This document shows, in pieces, positions 34,632-43,261 of a stretch of DNA of 64,000 nt. The DNA is taken from NCBI RefSeq assembly GCF_006874425.1, contig NZ_VIJZ01000003.1, forward strand, positions 496,001 to 560,000, written 5' to 3'. Each line of letters opens with the position of its first letter. Within the stretch, counting starts at the first letter, position 1. The notes beneath the pieces were generated by a model, which saw only the letters and a list, made by a program, of their open reading frames with translations, had not been told where the DNA came from and did not search any database. Origin of the DNA: Paenibacillus ottowii (GTDB lineage: Bacteria; Bacillota; Bacilli; Paenibacillales; Paenibacillaceae). Made by a program: the position numbers and the translations under genes.

Positions 34632-35387
34632 ATGGCTTTTGTTATTAATAATTTAAAGGATAACAGCAATGTTGCCATCACTGATCAATTAGGTGGATTC
34701 ACGGTACTGGAATACATAACAGATTTGAGCTGCACCTCGGTTGCGGAGGCGAAAGACAATTACTATATGAGCAAAAGTAACATGCGTCGCAAGCAGCTCA
34801 TGATTGAAATCAACAACAGTGAGATTATGATGAAGGCAGGAGCGATGCAATATACTGTGGGCAACATGGAAATGACTACGGGTATAAAAGGTGTCGGAGG
34901 CTTAATGCGAAACTTGGTGTCCGGTGCTGTGACAGGGACAGGTGCCATTAAGCCGCACTATAGAGGCACAGGTACCATCATGCTGGAGCCTACCTACCAA
35001 TATATTTGGCTTATTGATGTCGATCATGATGACATTGCCATCGAAGACGGATTGTTTTTAGCTTGCGATACCACGCTGGACATATCCGTCGTTGCACGCA
35101 GTAATCTTTCTTCTGCTGCACTGGGCGGAGAAGGGTTATTTAATTTAAGCGCCCGTGGAAAAGGAGTGCTGGCACTTCAAGCGCCGATCCCTTCTGATGA
35201 AGCAGTCGTTATCGAATTGCAAAATGATGTGCTCAAGGTGGATGGCAACTTTGCCCTTATGTGGTCCAACACCCTACAGTTCACCGTCGAAAAATCAGGG
35301 AAAACCAAAATGGGCTCGGCCGCTTCCGGCGAAGGGCTGGTTAATGTATACAGGGGAACCGGAACCGTATGGCTAGCACCATTGTGA
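34632..35387 (+). CDS. AIM24-family protein
   Basis: 251 residues; ATG 34632 with AAGGAGG 10 nt upstream. Beta-rich AIM24 fold: MKAGAMQYTVGNMEMTTG, GTGTIMLEPTYQY, LEDGLFLACD-type segment (reads IEDGLFLACD), GGEGLFNLSARGKG and a final GEGLVNVYRGTGTVWLAPL. The repeated G-E-G-L-x-N segments are typical. AIM24 is a mitochondrial biogenesis factor in yeast; the bacterial proteins have no agreed role. Single gene with its own terminator. Confidence 0.88.
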   Translation: MAFVINNLKDNSNVAITDQLGGFTVLEYITDLSCTSVAEAKDNYYMSKSNMRRKQLMIEINNSEIMMKAGAMQYTVGNMEMTTGIKGVGGLMRNLVSGAVTGTGAIKPHYRGTGTIMLEPTYQYIWLIDVDHDDIAIEDGLFLACDTTLDISVVARSNLSSAALGGEGLFNLSARGKGVLALQAPIPSDEAVVIELQNDVLKVDGNFALMWSNTLQFTVEKSGKTKMGSAASGEGLVNVYRGTGTVWLAPL

Positions 35388-35436
35388 CACCTCTGTGGGT
35401 CTGAGCGTTGGAAATCCAATAACGCCAAATGCTAAT

Positions 35437-35470
35437 AAAAAAGGAGAAGCCGAGGGCCTCTCCTTTTTTA
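35437..35470 (+). terminator. Terminator of the AIM24 gene
   Basis: 11-bp stem AAAAAAGGAGA / TCTCCTTTTTT. A/T runs on both sides allow bidirectional use. Confidence 0.85.
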
Positions 35471-35520
35471 TCTTCATGAAGCTGAACAGTTGGAACTGAA
35501 CAGTTTCTCTGCTGTACACT

Positions 35521-35862
35521 TTAATTCTTTTTAACAAACTCAGATTTTAGCTTCATTGCTCCAAAACCATCAATTTTGCAATCAATATCGTGGTCGCCTT
35601 CTACCAGACGGATGTTTTTCACTTTGGTGCCAATTTTTAGGACGGAAGAGCTTCCCTTCACTTTAAGGTCTTTAATGACGGTTACAGAGTCGCCATCCTT
35701 CAGAATGTTACCATTCGCATCTTTGACGACTTTTACATCTTCGCTGCTATCAGCGTCTGACTCGGCAGACCACTCATGAGCGCATTCCGGACAAATGAAC
35801 AGACTGCGGTCCTCATAAGTATATTCTGAATTACACTCGGGACAATTTGGTAAATTAGACAT
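35521..35862 (-). CDS. PhnA-like zinc-ribbon protein (YjdM family)
   Basis: 113 residues from ATG 35862, the usual [18 protein letters not shown] start; upstream codons lack a good site and GGGG lies about 13 nt before. The zinc ribbon has CPEC (about 7-10) and CPEC (about 24-27). The rest is a PhnA domain: [20 protein letters not shown] and [18 protein letters not shown]. Despite the name, it is not required for phosphonate breakdown as far as known. It is single and convergent with AIM24. Confidence 0.88.
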   Translation of the reverse strand: MSNLPNCPECNSEYTYEDRSLFICPECAHEWSAESDADSSEDVKVVKDANGNILKDGDSVTVIKDLKVKGSSSVLKIGTKVKNIRLVEGDHDIDCKIDGFGAMKLKSEFVKKN

Positions 35863-36014
35863 CGTATTATGTACCCCATTCATTTTCAAATTCTACTGCT
35901 GTGCTCATCTTCTTTAAATAGATCAAGCTTGCCTCCAAGCCTACCTTGGAGTTTCAGTTCCATACAAGTATATTGGATAATCAACAATGATGCCACTCAT
36001 GAATATAACTAAAA

Positions 36015-36041
36015 GGATGCCAACCTTTCTAGGCAGCATCC
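36015..36041 (-). terminator. Terminator of the QorB-like gene
   Basis: GGATGC / GCATCC stem with additional GCC/GGT pairing inside, followed on the minus strand by TTTTAG. Confidence 0.7.
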
Positions 36042-36059
36042 GTTTTTAAGATTCGTTTA

Positions 36060-36926
36060 TTATGCTTGGATTTGCTTGATCAGTTCACTAATTCCTTGCT
36101 TAAGCGGCGTCAGCGGACGTTTCAACAGCTTCTCGAAGTCATTGCTTACGACATCCAAGGCTCCTTCGCGAATCGCTTGTTGAATGCCGACCACAATAGG
36201 GATGGCACCTTCCGGGACTCCCGCACCGAGCATAACCTCGGCATACGCTGCATCGTCCACCTGCTGTACAGGAACGTCTTTACCCAGAACCTCAGCAAGT
36301 ATCGCTGCCAACTCTTCTTGAGTTATCGGCTTACCAGAAAGCTCGTAGATTGTATTCTCATGCCCTTCGCCAGACAACACGGCCGCAGCCGCTTGCGCAT
36401 AATCGGCGCGGGCAGCCCAACCCACTTTACCGGACCCTGCCGAAGTTAGCCATGGAGCTCCCGCAAGTACAGATTGGATCGTGCCTGCTTCATTCTCAAG
36501 GTACCAGTTATTACGCAAGAAGGAGTAAGGAATACCCGACTCGCGAATGAATTCCTCCGTAATACGATGTACGGGTGCAAGGAATAGAGTGCTGTCAGCG
36601 GCATTGGCCGCACTAGTATACGCGATGAAGCCTACTCCCGCACGCACAGCAGCATCAACAGCTGCTTTATGCTGACGGATTCTAGTATCATTATCCCCGT
36701 CTGCAGATATAATCAACAGCCGATCTACACCGGCAAATGCTTGATCGAGCGTTTCCGGTTTATCAAAATCGCCATGACGAACGTCAACGCCACGATTACG
36801 TAACTCTTCTGCCTTTTCCGGATTTCTTACGCTAACAATAAGATCTTTTGCCGGGATAGATGCAAGCAATGTATCTACCACAATGGAACCCAGCTGCCCT
36901 GTTGCTCCTGTTAATGCGATTTTCAT
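36060..36926 (-). CDS. NAD(P)H-binding quinone reductase-like protein (QorB/YtfG family)
   Basis: 288 residues from ATG 36926, which has GGAGG 7 nt upstream. The frame is open about 100 codons further, but that part overlaps the divergent kinase and has no family similarity. Rossmann start MKIALTGATGQLGSIV, LLIISADGDNDTRIRQH, FIAYTSAANA and FLRNNWYLEN follow the NmrA-like QorB pattern. QorB reduces quinones with NADPH. In other bacteria an HxlR regulator is often divergent; here the divergent gene is a lipid kinase. Confidence 0.88.
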   Translation of the reverse strand: MKIALTGATGQLGSIVVDTLLASIPAKDLIVSVRNPEKAEELRNRGVDVRHGDFDKPETLDQAFAGVDRLLIISADGDNDTRIRQHKAAVDAAVRAGVGFIAYTSAANAADSTLFLAPVHRITEEFIRESGIPYSFLRNNWYLENEAGTIQSVLAGAPWLTSAGSGKVGWAARADYAQAAAAVLSGEGHENTIYELSGKPITQEELAAILAEVLGKDVPVQQVDDAAYAEVMLGAGVPEGAIPIVVGIQQAIREGALDVVSNDFEKLLKRPLTPLKQGISELIKQIQA

Positions 36927-37074
36927 ACGAAATCCTCCATTCAGTATTTTATTTACTTTTATATAGTAACTAAAAATATGATACATGTCTAATTTAGAGT
37001 CTAAAGGTATGCTTTTCGGGTAAGGGTTGGTAACCTTGGTAACCCAAACCCTTCCTAAAGAGAGGAATATGTAT

Positions 37075-37965
37075 ATGAAGAATGCTATGGTCATTGTAAA
37101 TCCCTCTTCCGGCAAAGAAGAATCCCTCCAACATGTCAGAAACGTAGAAGACATTCTATATAAGCAAGGATACGCCGTTACAATCAAAGAGACGGGACAA
37201 AAACTTGATGCCACCCGTTTTTGCATCACTGCATGTCAGGAGGCTTATGATCTTGTCGTTTCCCTTGGTGGAGATGGTACGCTTCACGAAACCATTAACG
37301 GTTTCATGGATCAAGATCATCGTCCAAAACTGGGGGTCATCCCTCTTGGGACCGTCAATGATTTTGCACGTGCCTTACAAATTCCACTAAGTCCCGAACT
37401 GGCAACCCATGCACTCACTTCTACTCGCGTGAAAGCCGTGGATATGGGACTCTTAAACAGACAGATGTTTGCCAATGTTGTTGCCACTGGCTCGCTTGCC
37501 GAATCGCTATCCGCTGTGTCGTCAGACGATAAATCCATGTTTGGCACATTGGCCTACTTTAAAGAAGGCATGAAAGAACTGATCAACCATCCTGCCCACC
37601 CGCTTATCGTCCGCTACGATGACAAGACCTGGGAAGGCGAATCCCCACTCTTTCTTGCTGCCTTAACCAACTCAGTTGGCGGATTCGAGAAACTGGCGCC
37701 CGGGGCTGCCGTTGATGATGGCCTACTTCACTGCTTTATTTTCAAAAGCCTCAATATATTGAACACAATGACAGCCGGCATATCCTTATTTTTAGGCAAC
37801 CTGAAGGATCATAAAGATGTCGTTTACTTTACCGCAAAGCATGTAAGTGTCCGTTCCGCAGCATCGGTCAGTACGAATGTAGATGGTGAGGAAGGACCAT
37901 CTTTGCCTATCGAGCTGGGTATTATACCGCGTCATATCGAGGTGATTGTACCTGAGGAGACCTAA
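37075..37965 (+). CDS. Diacylglycerol/lipid kinase family protein
   Basis: 296 residues from ATG 37075, with AGAGG 9 nt upstream; the frame is open earlier, into the divergent promoter region. The catalytic nucleotide loop GGDGTLHETING (about residues 63-74) and IPLGTVNDFAR are the DagK/YegS hallmarks; VDGEEGP near the end is typical. It phosphorylates a lipid such as diacylglycerol at the inner membrane face. Paenibacillus carries several members; which substrate this one uses cannot be told. Single gene. Confidence 0.88.
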   Translation: MKNAMVIVNPSSGKEESLQHVRNVEDILYKQGYAVTIKETGQKLDATRFCITACQEAYDLVVSLGGDGTLHETINGFMDQDHRPKLGVIPLGTVNDFARALQIPLSPELATHALTSTRVKAVDMGLLNRQMFANVVATGSLAESLSAVSSDDKSMFGTLAYFKEGMKELINHPAHPLIVRYDDKTWEGESPLFLAALTNSVGGFEKLAPGAAVDDGLLHCFIFKSLNILNTMTAGISLFLGNLKDHKDVVYFTAKHVSVRSAASVSTNVDGEEGPSLPIELGIIPRHIEVIVPEET

Positions 37966-38213
37966 GTAATACAGTGCCCGTCTCAGACCCTAAGGCTTAC
38001 ACTCGCTCCGTTTTCCTCATAGATTAAATAGGTACGTTGTACATATATTTTTGCCGACTTGGGATTATAGTTGTCATGCTCTTCAGCTTAAGCTGGGTAA
38101 ATCGTTGATTTGCATTCTGCTTCTCACCGTTTTCATCTTGGTTAGCTGGGGTAAGTACTACTGTACCGTAAGCAGCCCTTATCCTAGAAAACAATCTTGA
38201 GGAGGCGTTAGAG

Positions 38214-38555
38214 ATGTCAGAGCACAATCATGTTGTAAATAAGGAAGGCGAAGTGGCCTTGAACAAGGTGGATGACGCACTAAATCGGATAGATGACAGC
38301 AAAAAGGATGACATTTTGGGCAGCTTTGATTCATTCAAAAGTTATTTGAGCGACAAAATTGAAATGGCTCAAAAAATCGGATTGAATGAAGAAGTAATGG
38401 CAAAAGCAGCGGAGAAGATCGCGGGATATCTGGCAGCCAAGGAAGAACCGCGAAACAGCGAAGAGAAGCTCCTTCAGGAATTATGGAAGGTAGGAGACAA
38501 AGAGCAGCAGCACGCGCTTGCTCATATGCTAGTACGCGTAGCTCAATCCTCTTAG
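38214..38555 (+). CDS. DUF3243-family protein
   Basis: 113 residues; ATG 38214 with GAGGAGG upstream. An all-helical, charged protein matching DUF3243 (KIDILxxFDSFKSYLSDKI-type segment, then EEKLLQELWKVGDKEQQHALAHMLVRV). Bacillus YmfJ belongs to this family. Small, cytoplasmic, function unknown. A strong bidirectional terminator follows (38593-38630). The region 37966-38213 upstream contains no other recognised feature. Confidence 0.85.
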   Translation: MSEHNHVVNKEGEVALNKVDDALNRIDDSKKDDILGSFDSFKSYLSDKIEMAQKIGLNEEVMAKAAEKIAGYLAAKEEPRNSEEKLLQELWKVGDKEQQHALAHMLVRVAQSS

Positions 38556-38592
38556 GAATAGATAATGTATGAAAAATGATATCTTACTATAA

Positions 38593-38630
38593 AAGAGCAG
38601 TCTGTCCTCATCCAAGGATAGACTGCTCTT
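38593..38630. terminator. Bidirectional terminator
   Basis: AAGAGCAGTCTGTCCT pairs with AGGA(T)AGACTGCTCTT around a CATCCA loop, between convergent DUF3243 and MocR genes. Confidence 0.85.
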
Positions 38631-38637
38631 GCGTTTA

Positions 38638-40011
38638 CTATCGTTGAAGCGCGTTCCAAATTCTGCGAACCCCTTCGCGTATCTCGCTTTCATGTAGATG
38701 TCCATAGCCCATGAGCAGCCGGTTCCCTTCAAGCTGTACCGCAAACACATTTTGGCTACGGAGACAATTCAGTAAATCCTCTCGGAACAGAAACTGAAAC
38801 TCTGCTACTAAATGTAGACCCGCCGCTCGGCCGCACACTCTGTACTGCCCTGCAAAGTGCTGCTCAAGGCTATTGATCAGCACTTGACGACGCTTGGCAT
38901 ATACTTTCTTCATCTTATGTATATGATTATGAAGGAGTCGCTTCCTGATATACCGACTCAACACAATTTGCTCCAGGCTCGCCGTCTGGTAATCTGCCAG
39001 TTGCTTCAAACGGATAAAATCAGCAACTCGTGATGGTGGAAGAACAATATAACCGATCCGCAAGGCAGGAAACAAGATTTTACTAAACGTCCCAACGTAT
39101 AGTACCCGTTCCGGGTCCAGACTTTGCAAGGAGTGAACAGGTCCGCCATCATATCGGAATTCACTGTCATAATCATCCTCGAGCAGCAGGCACCCTGTCC
39201 GGGCTGCATACTGAATCAGCTCGATCCTTCTCTGGATTGGCAGGATGCCTCCCAAAGGGAACTGGTGCGAAGGTGTCAGATATGCCAGTTTGGGGCACCC
39301 TTTTTGCGGTAAATCGGCTGTTAGCATTCCCAAATCATCCACAGGCATGCTTCGTAGAGTTGCCCCTGTAGCCGACAAAATCCTTCTCAAATCTTCGTTC
39401 GTCGGTTCCTCGACCAGAACCTCGTCGCCCACGGTCAGCAGCAGACGGGTGACCAACTGAATCGCTTGCACTGCTCCGCTCGTGATTACAATATGTTCTG
39501 GTCTTGCTTTCACTCCTCTGGTATGAACCAAATAGTCGGCCAGTTCCCTTCGTAGCTCCAGTTCTCCAGCAGGGTCGCCATAACCCAATGCGAGATCAGG
39601 AGCCTCTTTGCATACGCTCTGAAGCAAATCGGCCCATGATTTGCGTGGGAACAAATCCAGTGCAGGAAGGCCTGTCCGGAAGGAAATGGTCGACTGCTCA
39701 TTTGAGCATAGAGCATTCATTGCAGGCTCTGGCATTTCAACAGGCGGTGTGGATACGTAACCCGGAAGAACAGCCCCCTCGGCTACATAGGTGCCTGAAC
39801 CCGGGCGTGCAATGGCTAAACCTTCAGCCAGCAGCATTTCATAAGCTTCGAGAATAACATTACGGGAGACATTCAGCTGTAAGGCCAGTACCCGAGTCGA
39901 AGGAAGCTTATATCCTGCCCGCAGTTCTCCGGTTAAAATTTGATCCCTTATGGCCTGATACACCTGACGCAGCATCGGAACTGTCATATTTTTATCGATA
40001 GAGATCCACAT
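38638..40011 (-). CDS. MocR/PdxR-type regulator (GntR HTH fused to aminotransferase fold)
   Basis: 457 residues from ATG 40011, with GAGGAGG upstream. Residues 1-75 form the GntR winged HTH (LRQVYQAIRDQILTGELRAG, LPSTRVLALQLNVSRNVILEAYEML split). From about 110 on, a fold type I aminotransferase domain has ITSGAVQAIQL, EDDYDSEFRY and the PLP lysine in VGTFSKILFPALRIGY. MocR proteins sense PLP or amines; some control vitamin B6 or GABA genes. It is divergent from an EamA exporter, its probable target. Confidence 0.9.
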   Translation of the reverse strand: MWISIDKNMTVPMLRQVYQAIRDQILTGELRAGYKLPSTRVLALQLNVSRNVILEAYEMLLAEGLAIARPGSGTYVAEGAVLPGYVSTPPVEMPEPAMNALCSNEQSTISFRTGLPALDLFPRKSWADLLQSVCKEAPDLALGYGDPAGELELRRELADYLVHTRGVKARPEHIVITSGAVQAIQLVTRLLLTVGDEVLVEEPTNEDLRRILSATGATLRSMPVDDLGMLTADLPQKGCPKLAYLTPSHQFPLGGILPIQRRIELIQYAARTGCLLLEDDYDSEFRYDGGPVHSLQSLDPERVLYVGTFSKILFPALRIGYIVLPPSRVADFIRLKQLADYQTASLEQIVLSRYIRKRLLHNHIHKMKKVYAKRRQVLINSLEQHFAGQYRVCGRAAGLHLVAEFQFLFREDLLNCLRSQNVFAVQLEGNRLLMGYGHLHESEIREGVRRIWNALQR

Positions 40012-40049
40012 AGGCTGCCTCCTCAAGCGGTACTGTCAAAAACCTGTTC

Positions 40050-40073
40050 AATTGGATCTACAAGTGCCCAATT
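40050..40073. promoter_or_regulatory. Candidate operator between mocR-type and eamA-type genes
   Basis: AATTGG (40050-40055) and CCAATT (40068-40073), a 6-bp inverted repeat with 12-nt spacer in the 109-bp divergent gap. Confidence 0.35.
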
Positions 40074-40120
40074 TCTATTGCTACAGTATATATCAATATC
40101 TGTACAAGAGGTGACATGAA

Positions 40121-41020
40121 ATGAACAAGCCTACCTTTTCGACTTACATGGAATTAGTGGTTGCAACCTTTATCGTTGGCAGTTCTGTGGTAGTAGGTAA
40201 ACTGGTCGTAATGCAGCTGCCTGTCTTTTTATCGCAATCAGCCAGTCTAGCCGTTGCCCTTCTATTCTTAGTGCCCATAGTGTTCATTAAGAAAACCTCA
40301 TTTAGGATCAGTAGACGAGATGCACTAATTTTGTTCATTCAAGCCTTGATCGGCATGTTTCTCTTCCGGGTTCTGATGCTATACGGGCTGGCCTACTCCT
40401 CTGCTTCCGAAAGTGGAATTCTAACAAGTTTGACCCCTGCTATCGTGGCCCTTCTTTCATATGTACTGCTGAGAGAAAAAATTTCGCTGCGTCCCAGACT
40501 CGGCATTGCCTGTTCGCTGCTCGGTGTTTTGGCACTGCAAGTGCCTCATCTAGCAGCACTCCGGTTTAATACCCCCAATGCAACCTCATTTATTGGCATG
40601 TTGCTTGTTCTGTTTGCTGTGTTCGGGGAAGCGGCACTAACGGTATTACGCAAAATGCTATCCAGCGATGTCTCTTCCCTGCTTGGAACCATGTACATAA
40701 CACTCTTTTCAATGCTTATGTTTATGGCATGTTCTTTCGGGGAAGCCCGACAGTTCGATTTTAAACAAGTTAGTACAGGGGAGATTGGACTTGTCTTGTA
40801 TTACGGTATCTTTGTCACAGCATTATCCTACGTTTTATGGTTCCGGGGCGTCTCAAGGGTACCGGCTAGTACGGCCGCTGTATACACGGGATGTATTCCC
40901 GTTAGTACACTGCTGTTGTCCTATATCATCCTCCGTGAATCTTTCTCATTTGCTCATCTGGCAGGTACAGGCTTTATCTTCCTTGGTATCCTGCTCATGT
41001 CACACCATAAACGCCGCTGA
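40121..41020 (+). CDS. EamA/DMT-family transporter
   Basis: 299 residues with ten predicted membrane helices in two EamA repeats (about 8-145 and 155-295). Repeat-typical motifs: SASESGILTSLTPAIVALLSYVLLREKI split over helices 4-5, and STAAVYTGCIPVSTLLLSYIILRESF. ATG 40121 follows AAGAGGTGAC. Members export amino acids, nucleosides or other metabolites. It is divergent from a MocR regulator, which probably controls it. Confidence 0.88.
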   Translation: MNKPTFSTYMELVVATFIVGSSVVVGKLVVMQLPVFLSQSASLAVALLFLVPIVFIKKTSFRISRRDALILFIQALIGMFLFRVLMLYGLAYSSASESGILTSLTPAIVALLSYVLLREKISLRPRLGIACSLLGVLALQVPHLAALRFNTPNATSFIGMLLVLFAVFGEAALTVLRKMLSSDVSSLLGTMYITLFSMLMFMACSFGEARQFDFKQVSTGEIGLVLYYGIFVTALSYVLWFRGVSRVPASTAAVYTGCIPVSTLLLSYIILRESFSFAHLAGTGFIFLGILLMSHHKRR

Positions 41021-41040
41021 CTCTCGTAACGCCGTTCTTA

Positions 41041-41074
41041 AAAAAGAGGCTCCCTACTGTAACTTCGGGAACCC
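41041..41074 (-). terminator. Terminator of the PTS gene
   Basis: On the minus strand GGTTCCC pairs with GGGAGCC (one G-U pair), followed by TCTTTTTT. Confidence 0.65.
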
Positions 41075-41094
41075 CCTGTTCTTAACGCATAGTA

Positions 41095-43092
41095 TTAATG
41101 TACCTGACCCAACAATTCATATGCATCTTCCTTTGTAGTAACCGCCAGAAGCGCCTCTCTAAAACGATCATCCATCAGTTTACGGGACAGCATTTGCAGC
41201 ACCTTGAGATGTGCATTATCCTTGCTATTACGCGGAACAGCAATCATGAAGATCAGTTTCGCTTCACTTCCGTCCAGGCTTTTCCAGTCTACTCCGCTCC
41301 GCTTCACTCCAAAGACCACGCTTGGCTTCAGAACAGCTTCCGATTTGCCGTGAGGGATGGCAATATTCATTCCAATGCCTGTCGAACTTTCCTTCTCTCG
41401 ATCCAATATGGCCTGTTTAAAATCACCGGCGGAACTTACGGCTCCAGTTCTCTCAAGGGTTCCGATCATTTCATCAATCACGGCATCCTGGGTCGCTCCT
41501 TCCAGGTCCAGATTAATCAGATCCATCGTTACTATATCCGTCAACTTCTCAATGTGAATCGCTTGCGAAGATACTTCCGGCTCGCTATTTACAGTTGGTG
41601 AAACTGATGGGGCGGCGGCAGTTGTAGTCATCGTAGATTGTTCCGTTACTGCCGCAGAATTTTCAGATATCGCCTCTCCGGCAACAACCGGATTGGCCGT
41701 TGTAATATCTCTTTTCAACAGGCTCACCAGAAGAACCGAGACAGCTGCGCCGACAATAACGGCGATGAAGAACATCAACACATGGTCCACCGCACCAAGG
41801 ACGGCTACAATCGGTCCACCATGTGCTACCTTATCTCCTACATTCCCAAGCATCGCAATGACCGAACCGACCATGGACCCTGCCATGATGCTGGGAATAA
41901 CCCGCAATGGATCTTGCGCTGCGAAAGGAATTGCCCCTTCAGTAATACCGAATAGCCCCATTGTGAATGTCGCCTTCCCAGCTTCACGTTCCGCCGGTGC
42001 AAATTTACGTTTGTTGATCATTGCTGCAAGCCCCATGCTAATCGGTGGAATACAAATGGCAACGGCGATCGGCCCCATAATTTCGTAATTCCCTTCACCA
42101 ATCATAGCCGAGCCGAATAAAAATGCTACTTTATTGACCGGACCCCCCATATCGAAGGAGATCATCGCTCCTAAAATCAGTGCCAATAGAATTGAACTTG
42201 TACCTTGCATACCTGCAAGCCAACCTGTTAAGGCTTCAAACAAATGTGCGACTGGAGAACCGATTATAAAGACAAAGATTAATCCTACAATTAAAGATGA
42301 CAACACAGGGATAATGATAATAGGCATTATCGGCTGTAACGCTCGCCCAACCTTCAATTTCCGAATACCCAGTGCAACATAACCCGCCAGGAAACCAGCG
42401 ATAATTCCGCCAATAAATCCCGCTCCCGCTTCACTTCCATAAAAACTGCCATTCGCAGCAATGAATCCGCCAACCATACCAGGTGCAAGCCCCGGTCTAT
42501 CCGCAATACTCATCGCAATGAATCCAGCCAGGATGGGTATCATAAAGGTAAACGAAGCCGAACCGATATTCTGAACGGTCTTCCAAAATGAACCGTCCGG
42601 TATTACCAAACCGCCTGGTGTCTTCTCACCGCCAATCGTCAACGCAATGGCAATAAGCAAACCCCCGATGACGATGAAAGGCACCATATAGGATACACCA
42701 TTCATTAAGTGGCGGTAGATAGGATTTTGCTTCGGTTTGTTCTCCTGCGAGCTAGCATCGGAGACACGTGACTCTGCCTGGTACACAGGCACATTCCCCT
42801 TCATCACCCGCTGGATCAATTCTTCCGGACGACGAATCCCATCCTGTACTCCGACGACCAGCAGTTTCTTGCCGACGAAGCGATCTTTGACCACCGTCTT
42901 ATCCGCTGCAATAATAATGCCATCCGCTTCACGGATTTCCTGCTCAGTTAGTTGATTCTCCACTCCAATGGAGCCTTGTGTCTCAACCTTCATCTCGATA
43001 CCCAGCTTAGCTGCTGCCTTTTGCAAATTCTCAGCTGCCATATACGTATGTGCAATTCCGTTAGGACATGAGGTAATCGCTAAGATCTTCAT
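41095..43092 (-). CDS. PTS fructose/mannose-type transporter, EIIBCA fusion (ManP/FruA-like)
   Basis: 665 residues from the second ATG (43092); GAAGGGG lies about 8 nt upstream. Order: IIB (residues 1-100) with phospho-Cys9 in ITSCPNGIAHTYMAAE; IIC (about 125-470) with about nine helices and FDMGGPVNKVAFLFG and GITEGAIPFA; a Thr/Ala/Ser-rich linker; IIA (about 520-665) with the phospho-His in IAIPHGKS. It takes up and phosphorylates a hexose. The B-C-A order and adjacent ManR-like activator resemble Bacillus manP, but no manA is present, so sugar specificity is open. Direct repeats upstream (43164-43183) suggest activation. Confidence 0.9.
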   Translation of the reverse strand: MKILAITSCPNGIAHTYMAAENLQKAAAKLGIEMKVETQGSIGVENQLTEQEIREADGIIIAADKTVVKDRFVGKKLLVVGVQDGIRRPEELIQRVMKGNVPVYQAESRVSDASSQENKPKQNPIYRHLMNGVSYMVPFIVIGGLLIAIALTIGGEKTPGGLVIPDGSFWKTVQNIGSASFTFMIPILAGFIAMSIADRPGLAPGMVGGFIAANGSFYGSEAGAGFIGGIIAGFLAGYVALGIRKLKVGRALQPIMPIIIIPVLSSLIVGLIFVFIIGSPVAHLFEALTGWLAGMQGTSSILLALILGAMISFDMGGPVNKVAFLFGSAMIGEGNYEIMGPIAVAICIPPISMGLAAMINKRKFAPAEREAGKATFTMGLFGITEGAIPFAAQDPLRVIPSIMAGSMVGSVIAMLGNVGDKVAHGGPIVAVLGAVDHVLMFFIAVIVGAAVSVLLVSLLKRDITTANPVVAGEAISENSAAVTEQSTMTTTAAAPSVSPTVNSEPEVSSQAIHIEKLTDIVTMDLINLDLEGATQDAVIDEMIGTLERTGAVSSAGDFKQAILDREKESSTGIGMNIAIPHGKSEAVLKPSVVFGVKRSGVDWKSLDGSEAKLIFMIAVPRNSKDNAHLKVLQMLSRKLMDDRFREALLAVTTKEDAYELLGQVH

Positions 43093-43132
43093 AGTCATTC
43101 CCCTTCTCTCTGATGTTTCCGCTTACATTCAT

Positions 43133-43183
43133 AGTATAACCGCCTTTTTTGAGGTTATCGGGCGAACTTTTTACCGGAACTTT
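43133..43183 (-). promoter_or_regulatory. Activated promoter of the PTS gene with two direct repeats
   Basis: On the minus strand the -10 is TATACT (43133-43138) with a poor -35. Immediately upstream lie two copies of AAAGTTC (plus-strand GAACTTT at 43164-43170 and 43177-43183), 13 bp apart, suited to a ManR-like dimer. Confidence 0.45.
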
Positions 43184-43211
43184 CGGAAAAACAGAATAAT
43201 AACGGCAAAAA

Positions 43212-43237
43212 AACAGGACTTATCTGTAAGTCCTGTT
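43212..43237 (-). terminator. Terminator of the PRD regulator gene
   Basis: 11-bp stem AACAGGACTTA / TAAGTCCTGTT with a TCTG loop, followed on the minus strand by a long T run. Confidence 0.9.
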
Positions 43238-43261
43238 CCAAAATAATGCTTTAAATTTAGT

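Noticed and set aside
36999-37023. GTCTAA-N13-GGGTAA, resembling a sigma-B promoter before the lipid kinase
   Set aside because: Each half differs from consensus, and I cannot confirm that this organism has a sigma-B type factor; too weak to list.
37022-37052. Tandem GGTAACC motifs with AAGGGTT/AACCCTT ends between qorB-like and kinase genes
   Set aside because: The pairing is imperfect and no regulator adjoins; it might be an operator but cannot be supported.
36927-37229. 100-codon N-terminal extension of the QorB-like protein
   Set aside because: GGAGG sits 7 nt before ATG 36926, and the extension overlaps the divergent kinase gene and its promoter.
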